From Pararoseomonas sp. SCSIO 73927 (GTDB taxonomy: Bacteria; Pseudomonadota; Alphaproteobacteria; Acetobacterales; Acetobacteraceae): DNA of 64,000 nucleotides. This document shows positions 63,890-64,000 of the stretch, piece after piece (within the stretch, counting starts at the first letter, position 1; the number at the start of each line of letters is the position of its first letter). The notes beneath the pieces were generated by a model that saw only the letters and a program-made list of their open reading frames with translations, made no database searches and was not told the origin of the DNA. The position numbers and the translations under genes were made by a program. The DNA is taken from the NCBI RefSeq assembly GCF_037040815.1, contig NZ_CP146232.1, forward strand, positions 5,302,001-5,366,000. The letters run 5' to 3'.

Positions 63890-64000
63890 ATGTCCGGCCT
63901 GCGCCGGCGTGCCCGCGCCCTGCGCGGGGTGGCGGCCCGCCCCCACGCGGGGCCGGGCGCGGGTGCCCGGGCCGGTGGGCCGGCCCGGATCCCCTGGAAG
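63890..64000 (+). CDS. Possible 5' end of a gene cut by the window edge
   Basis: ATG 63890 opens a frame to the end of the window (37 codons, beginning MSGLRRRARALRG), with GGGAAAAG about 6-13 nt upstream. The peptide is Arg/Ala/Gly-rich, like many chance frames in such GC-rich DNA, so it is only a candidate. The overlapping ATG at 63886 is in another frame. No function can be assigned. Confidence 0.25.
   Translation, partial: MSGLRRRARALRGVAARPHAGPGAGARAGGPARIPWK

Noticed and set aside
63695..63946. 83-codon minus-strand frame at the right edge
   Set aside because: No start signal or motif, and a composition of chance frames.

Overview
The window is about 64 kb of very GC-rich DNA with tightly packed genes, many joined by ATGA or GTGA start/stop overlaps. 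The gene set points to an alphaproteobacterium, most likely an Acetobacteraceae (Roseomonas-like) chromosome. The evidence is the FlbT/FlaF/FlbD flagellar regulators, a fliF-fliG-fliH-fliN-flbD order known from Caulobacter, CtrA-like boxes, a DUF2842 protein, a TorF-type porin and a Bug-type solute-binding protein. That taxonomic call is inference. No rRNA, insertion sequence, prophage or CRISPR array was seen.

Layout. 0.4-5.6 kb: a transglycosylase-like lipoprotein, the exonuclease plus ATP-dependent DNA ligase pair of an alphaproteobacterial repair module, and an unrecognised 420-residue protein. 5.7-8.8 kb: a YCII/VOC/VOC operon divergent from an HxlR regulator, then an FMN alpha-hydroxy-acid oxidase. 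8.9-11.7 kb: a copper-responsive copA-cueR operon behind a MerR-type promoter. 11.7-15.3 kb: a D-tartrate module (RidA, Bug-type binding protein, LysR regulator, divergent D(-)-tartrate dehydratase tarD). 15.5-20.9 kb: animal-type haem peroxidase, EthD-like protein, PRISE-type reductase, HxlR regulator and CaiB/BaiF CoA-transferase. 21-25.6 kb: a chemoreceptor, phosphatidylethanolamine synthesis (pssA, psd) and a LysM protein. 25.7-28.8 kb: tRNA-Pro(CGG), a TorF porin behind a sigma-54-like promoter, DUF2842, apt and a secreted protein of unknown function.

28.8-46.7 kb is a flagellar locus. On the minus strand lie flgE-flgK-flgL, fliC and flbT-flaF-DUF1217; on the plus strand fliK-flgD and fliF-fliG-fliH-fliN-flbD-flhA-flhF-flhG. 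The regulatory DNA is unusually readable. flgE and fliK have divergent sigma-54 promoters placed symmetrically (74 bp from each inferred start) around one CGGCA-N5-TGCCG dyad. The same dyad lies beside a CtrA-like box upstream of fliF, the class II operon that encodes FlbD. This suggests a Caulobacter-like cascade in which CtrA starts fliF-flbD, and FlbD then activates hook genes and feeds back on fliF.

46.7-53.8 kb: a TPR-methyltransferase, an OpgC-type acyltransferase with an SGNH hydrolase, obgE-rpmA-rplU, tRNA-Ser(CGA), a small protein and a PhoD phosphatase. 54-55.9 kb: a Cache-PAS-GGDEF diguanylate cyclase. 55.9-62.1 kb: a six-gene minus-strand run, namely a type III polyketide synthase, methyltransferase and flavoprotein followed by a CgeB-like glycosyltransferase, DegT aminotransferase and GNAT/FemAB-like acyltransferase. 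It is the best candidate here for an undescribed biosynthetic system. 62.2-63.6 kb: a plasmid RepA-like protein with a charged pentapeptide repeat, apparently chromosomal. The last 0.4 kb holds no secure gene.

All calls come from reading the sequence and from remembered family features. No database search was run.
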